Source: Verrucomicrobiota bacterium (GTDB taxonomy: Bacteria > Verrucomicrobiota > Verrucomicrobiia > Opitutales > UBA953). From it: 10,735 nucleotides of DNA. Positions 8,810 through 10,735 of the stretch are shown here, one piece after another. The stretch's first letter is position 1, and every line of letters begins with the position of its first letter. Under the pieces are notes generated by a model. The model was not told where the DNA came from. It saw only the letters and a program-made list of their open reading frames with translations, and made no database searches. Made by a program: the position numbers and the translations under genes. The DNA lies in NCBI GenBank assembly GCA_004293385.1, contig RDYO01000091.1, forward strand, positions 1 to 10,735, given 5' to 3'.

Positions 8810-8839
8810 AATATAACGCATGGGCTACGACGCAGTCAT
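8810..8839 (-). promoter_or_regulatory. candidate sigma-70 promoter of the YdiY-like gene
   Basis: On the minus strand, ATGACT (8839-8834, four of six to TTGACA) is followed after 18 bases by TATATT (8815-8810, five of six to TATAAT). Transcription would begin near 8803, about 48 bases before the start codon at 8755. The -35 box lies inside the first codons of the divergent hemG, so the match may be partly accidental. Confidence 0.33.
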
Positions 8840-10163
8840 CCTCGGAGCCGGGCCGGCCGGCCTGGCCGTGGCCCATGCGATGCTCCGTGCCGGGGCGAAG
8901 GTCAAGGTCCTCGAACCGGCCGCCCGCGTCGGCGGCTCGATCCGGACCCACCTGGACGAGGGCTGGATCGTCGAGACCGGCCCCAACACCCTGCAACTCG
9001 AAGGGGCCGAAGACGAGGCCTTGATGGCCGCTTACGGGCTCGGCGAGGTCATGCAGTCCGCCGACATGCGGGCGGCCCGACGCTACATCTTCGCCCGCGG
9101 CGAACTCCACGGCCTCGGCCCGAGCCCCCTCACCCTGCTGACCAGCAAGCTGCTCACTTGGAGCGGCAAGCTACGCCTGCTCTCCGAGCCCTTCCGCGCG
9201 AAGGGCGGCCACTCCGGCGAGACGGTCGTCGAATTCGCCACGCGTCGCTTCGGCGCCGAGGCCGCCGCGATGCTCATAGATCCGATCGTCTCCGGCGTGC
9301 ACGCGGGTGACCCGGCCCGCCTGGTGATGGCCAGCTGCTTCCCGCGCATCCATGCGCTCGAACAGACATACGGCTCGGTGCTCAACGGCCTGCGCCGCGG
9401 ACCGAAGACGAAACGCACGGTCGTCGGTTTTCCCGGAGGCATGCGCCAGCTGGCCGAGGCAATGGCTTCGCGCCTGCCCGCGGAAGACCTCCGGCTCGGA
9501 GTCGTGACGACGTCGCTCCGTCGCGACGCACGCGGCTGGAACGTCGCCTGGCGCGGTCCGGACGGCGCAGACGAAGGCGTCTCCGCGAAGCATCTGGTGG
9601 TCACCGCGCCCTGCTGGCATTGGGGCTCCCTGCCCTTCGACGAAACCGTCACGCCGTTCCTCCGGGATTGGGAGAACACGAAAGTACCGCCGGTGACCGT
9701 CGTCGCCCGCGGCTACGCGCGCGAAGACGTCCCGCATCCCCTCGACGGGTTCGGTTACCTGACCCCGGGCGGCGAAGGACGCGACGTGCTCGGCTGCCTG
9801 TTCCCTTCTTCCGTGCTGCCGGGACGCGCCCCCGAAGGTCACGTGCTGCTCTGCTGCTTCATCGGCGGCGACCGCCGACCGGAGCTCGCGCGTCTACCGG
9901 ACGAAGCGCTCCGCCGCTTGGTCGACGACGAACTCGCCGCGACGCTCGGCATCAAGAAGGCGCCGGCACGCGAATGGATCCAGCGCTGGGAAAGGGCCAT
10001 CCCTCAATACGACGCCGGCCAGCCGCGGAGGGAAGCCGCGTTGGCCCAAGCCGAAGCCGCCCATCCCGGGCTCCATTTCCATGGCGCCTTCCGCGGCGGC
10101 ATCTCGCTGATGCACACGCTCCGCGGCGGCGACGCGCTCGGCCGCAGCCTGTCGCCGGCTTAG
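8820..10163 (+). CDS. hemG: protoporphyrinogen / coproporphyrinogen oxidase, HemG (HemY-type)
   Basis: A 447-residue FAD-dependent oxidase of the HemY/PPOX family, which removes six electrons from protoporphyrinogen IX (or coproporphyrinogen III) using oxygen in late heme synthesis, normally at the inner face of the membrane. The dinucleotide-binding motif is at the N-terminus (AVILGAGPAGLAVAHAM, 5-21) with the ribose-binding acid at E32, followed by RVGGSIRT (36-43) and ETGPNTLQL (52-60). Family stretches follow: IVSGVHAGDPARL (156-168), EQTYGSVLNGL (181-191), VGFPGGMRQL (202-211), GFGYLTPGG (310-318) and the C-terminal FAD segment HGAFRGGISLMHTLRGGDAL (421-440). Length is usual (about 450-480). 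The start is fixed because the FAD motif begins three residues later. No Shine-Dalgarno sequence precedes the ATG, and a TATAAC hexamer ends two bases before it. No other heme gene is adjacent. Sequence alone does not decide between the protoporphyrin and coproporphyrin pathways. The older symbol hemY is also used. Confidence 0.92.
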   Translation: MGYDAVILGAGPAGLAVAHAMLRAGAKVKVLEPAARVGGSIRTHLDEGWIVETGPNTLQLEGAEDEALMAAYGLGEVMQSADMRAARRYIFARGELHGLGPSPLTLLTSKLLTWSGKLRLLSEPFRAKGGHSGETVVEFATRRFGAEAAAMLIDPIVSGVHAGDPARLVMASCFPRIHALEQTYGSVLNGLRRGPKTKRTVVGFPGGMRQLAEAMASRLPAEDLRLGVVTTSLRRDARGWNVAWRGPDGADEGVSAKHLVVTAPCWHWGSLPFDETVTPFLRDWENTKVPPVTVVARGYAREDVPHPLDGFGYLTPGGEGRDVLGCLFPSSVLPGRAPEGHVLLCCFIGGDRRPELARLPDEALRRLVDDELAATLGIKKAPAREWIQRWERAIPQYDAGQPRREAALAQAEAAHPGLHFHGAFRGGISLMHTLRGGDALGRSLSPA

Positions 10164-10735
10164 GCCGAAGTTGCTTCCGAGGACGGATCCGGCAGGCCGC
10201 GGACGATCCAGATCGCCGGCAGCATCAGCAGCGCACCGCCGAGGTAGACCCAGAAGTGGGAGCCGAAGTGGAAATAGAGCAGCGCCGCGGTCACCGGACC
10301 GATCACACGGGCGAGCGAGCCGGCGGACCGCAGGATGCCGAGGTTACGTCCCTGCTCCGAGGCGTCGGAGTAAAGCGAGACCAAGGCCGAAACGCTGGGC
10401 AGGATCAGGCCGGTCGCGAAGGAGATCAGGCCGAGGCCGAGGTAGAAGGAAGTCTTCGCGCCCGAGCCCTCTGCAGCGAGAGTCGGCGGGATCAACGCGA
10501 CCCAGACGAAGGCGACCGCCGCGATGAGCATGCCGAGCATCACGACCTTGCGCTGACCCAGTCGCTTCACGAGCTGGCGGGCGAGACCCTGCGCGAATAT
10601 CATGCAGGCGCCGTTGAACAGGAAGAGCCAGGCGTTGTCGCGGGGGCTGTAAGCGAACAACGCCAGGGTCAGGAAGACGATGGTGTTCTCCATGCCGGTG
10701 AAGGCCACCTGGTACACGAGGTTGGCGAACGAGGT
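10160..10735 (-). CDS. MFS transporter, C-terminal half (cut by the right edge)
   Basis: An open frame runs from the right edge to a TAA at 10162-10160, covering about 191 residues with six hydrophobic segments. This matches TM7-TM12 of a 12-helix major facilitator. Readable helices include MENTIVFLTLALFAYS, WLFLFNGACMIFAQGL, VVMLGMLIAAVAFVWVAL, SFYLGLGLISFATGLILP, ARVIGPVTAALLYFHFG and VYLGGALLMLPAIWIV. The loop KRLGQRKVVMLG resembles the motif-A repeat before TM9. The stretch LPSVSALVSLYSDASEQGRNLG followed by GSLARVIGPV resembles the TetA/DHA1 drug-proton antiporters (QG-x-x-x-G then a GP motif). The substrate cannot be told. The frame is open beyond the GTG at 10717 (upstream codons read TSFANL), so that is not the real start. 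The gene converges on hemG with overlapping stop codons. Confidence 0.82.
   Translation of the reverse strand, partial: TSFANLVYQVAFTGMENTIVFLTLALFAYSPRDNAWLFLFNGACMIFAQGLARQLVKRLGQRKVVMLGMLIAAVAFVWVALIPPTLAAEGSGAKTSFYLGLGLISFATGLILPSVSALVSLYSDASEQGRNLGILRSAGSLARVIGPVTAALLYFHFGSHFWVYLGGALLMLPAIWIVRGLPDPSSEATSA

Noticed and set aside
8785..8817. TTGCCA ... TATAAC as a hemG promoter
   Set aside because: The spacer is 21 bases, and transcription would start after the ATG that the FAD motif requires.
8756..8821. Longer N-terminus for the YdiY-like protein, starting at 8821
   Set aside because: It adds 22 polar residues before a clean signal peptide and would overlap the hemG start; the internal ATG at 8755 has a GGAAAG upstream.
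10715..10717. GTG at 10717 as the start of the MFS gene
   Set aside because: The frame is open to the window edge, and the protein from this point has only six helices, so it is the second half of a longer transporter.

Overview
This is ordinary chromosomal DNA, GC-rich (roughly two thirds G+C by eye), with closely packed housekeeping genes. I see no integrase, transposase, tRNA, rRNA, CRISPR array, phage gene or other mobile-element mark. The combination of a large type III glutamine synthetase (GlnN), a basic 66-residue bS21, a DUF481-type outer-membrane barrel protein and frequent absence of Shine-Dalgarno sequences points to a Gram-negative bacterium, most likely Verrucomicrobiota (Opitutae-like). 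That placement is an inference from protein style, not a proof.

Layout. Bases 1-4954 hold a minus-strand run: smc (1202-4954), then a secreted HtrA-type serine protease 43 bases downstream (49-1158), then the first 15 codons of a third gene cut by the left edge (1-46). A 153-base divergent region (4955-5107) separates smc from rpsU (5108-5308, plus strand). rpsU and glnN (5449-7605, minus) converge, and each has its own strong hairpin terminator in the 140-base gap. A 139-base, clearly AT-richer region (7606-7744) lies upstream of glnN and carries the most interesting non-coding signals of the window. Next come an exported DUF481/YdiY-like protein (7745-8755, minus) and, divergent from it, a HemG/HemY-type protoporphyrinogen oxidase (8820-10163, plus). 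That gene converges, with interlocked stop codons, on the C-terminal half of an MFS transporter (10160-10735, minus) cut by the right edge.

How the genes work together. They do not form one pathway: chromosome organisation (SMC), envelope proteolysis (HtrA), translation initiation (bS21), ammonia assimilation (GlnN), outer membrane (YdiY-like), heme synthesis (HemG) and small-molecule export (MFS). Only smc-htrA-partial ORF looks like a transcription unit. I found no previously undescribed multi-gene system. The region most worth a second look is the glnN control region: a sigma-54-like -24/-12 element lies over one arm of a perfect 10-bp inverted repeat, with an imperfect A/T-rich direct repeat just upstream.
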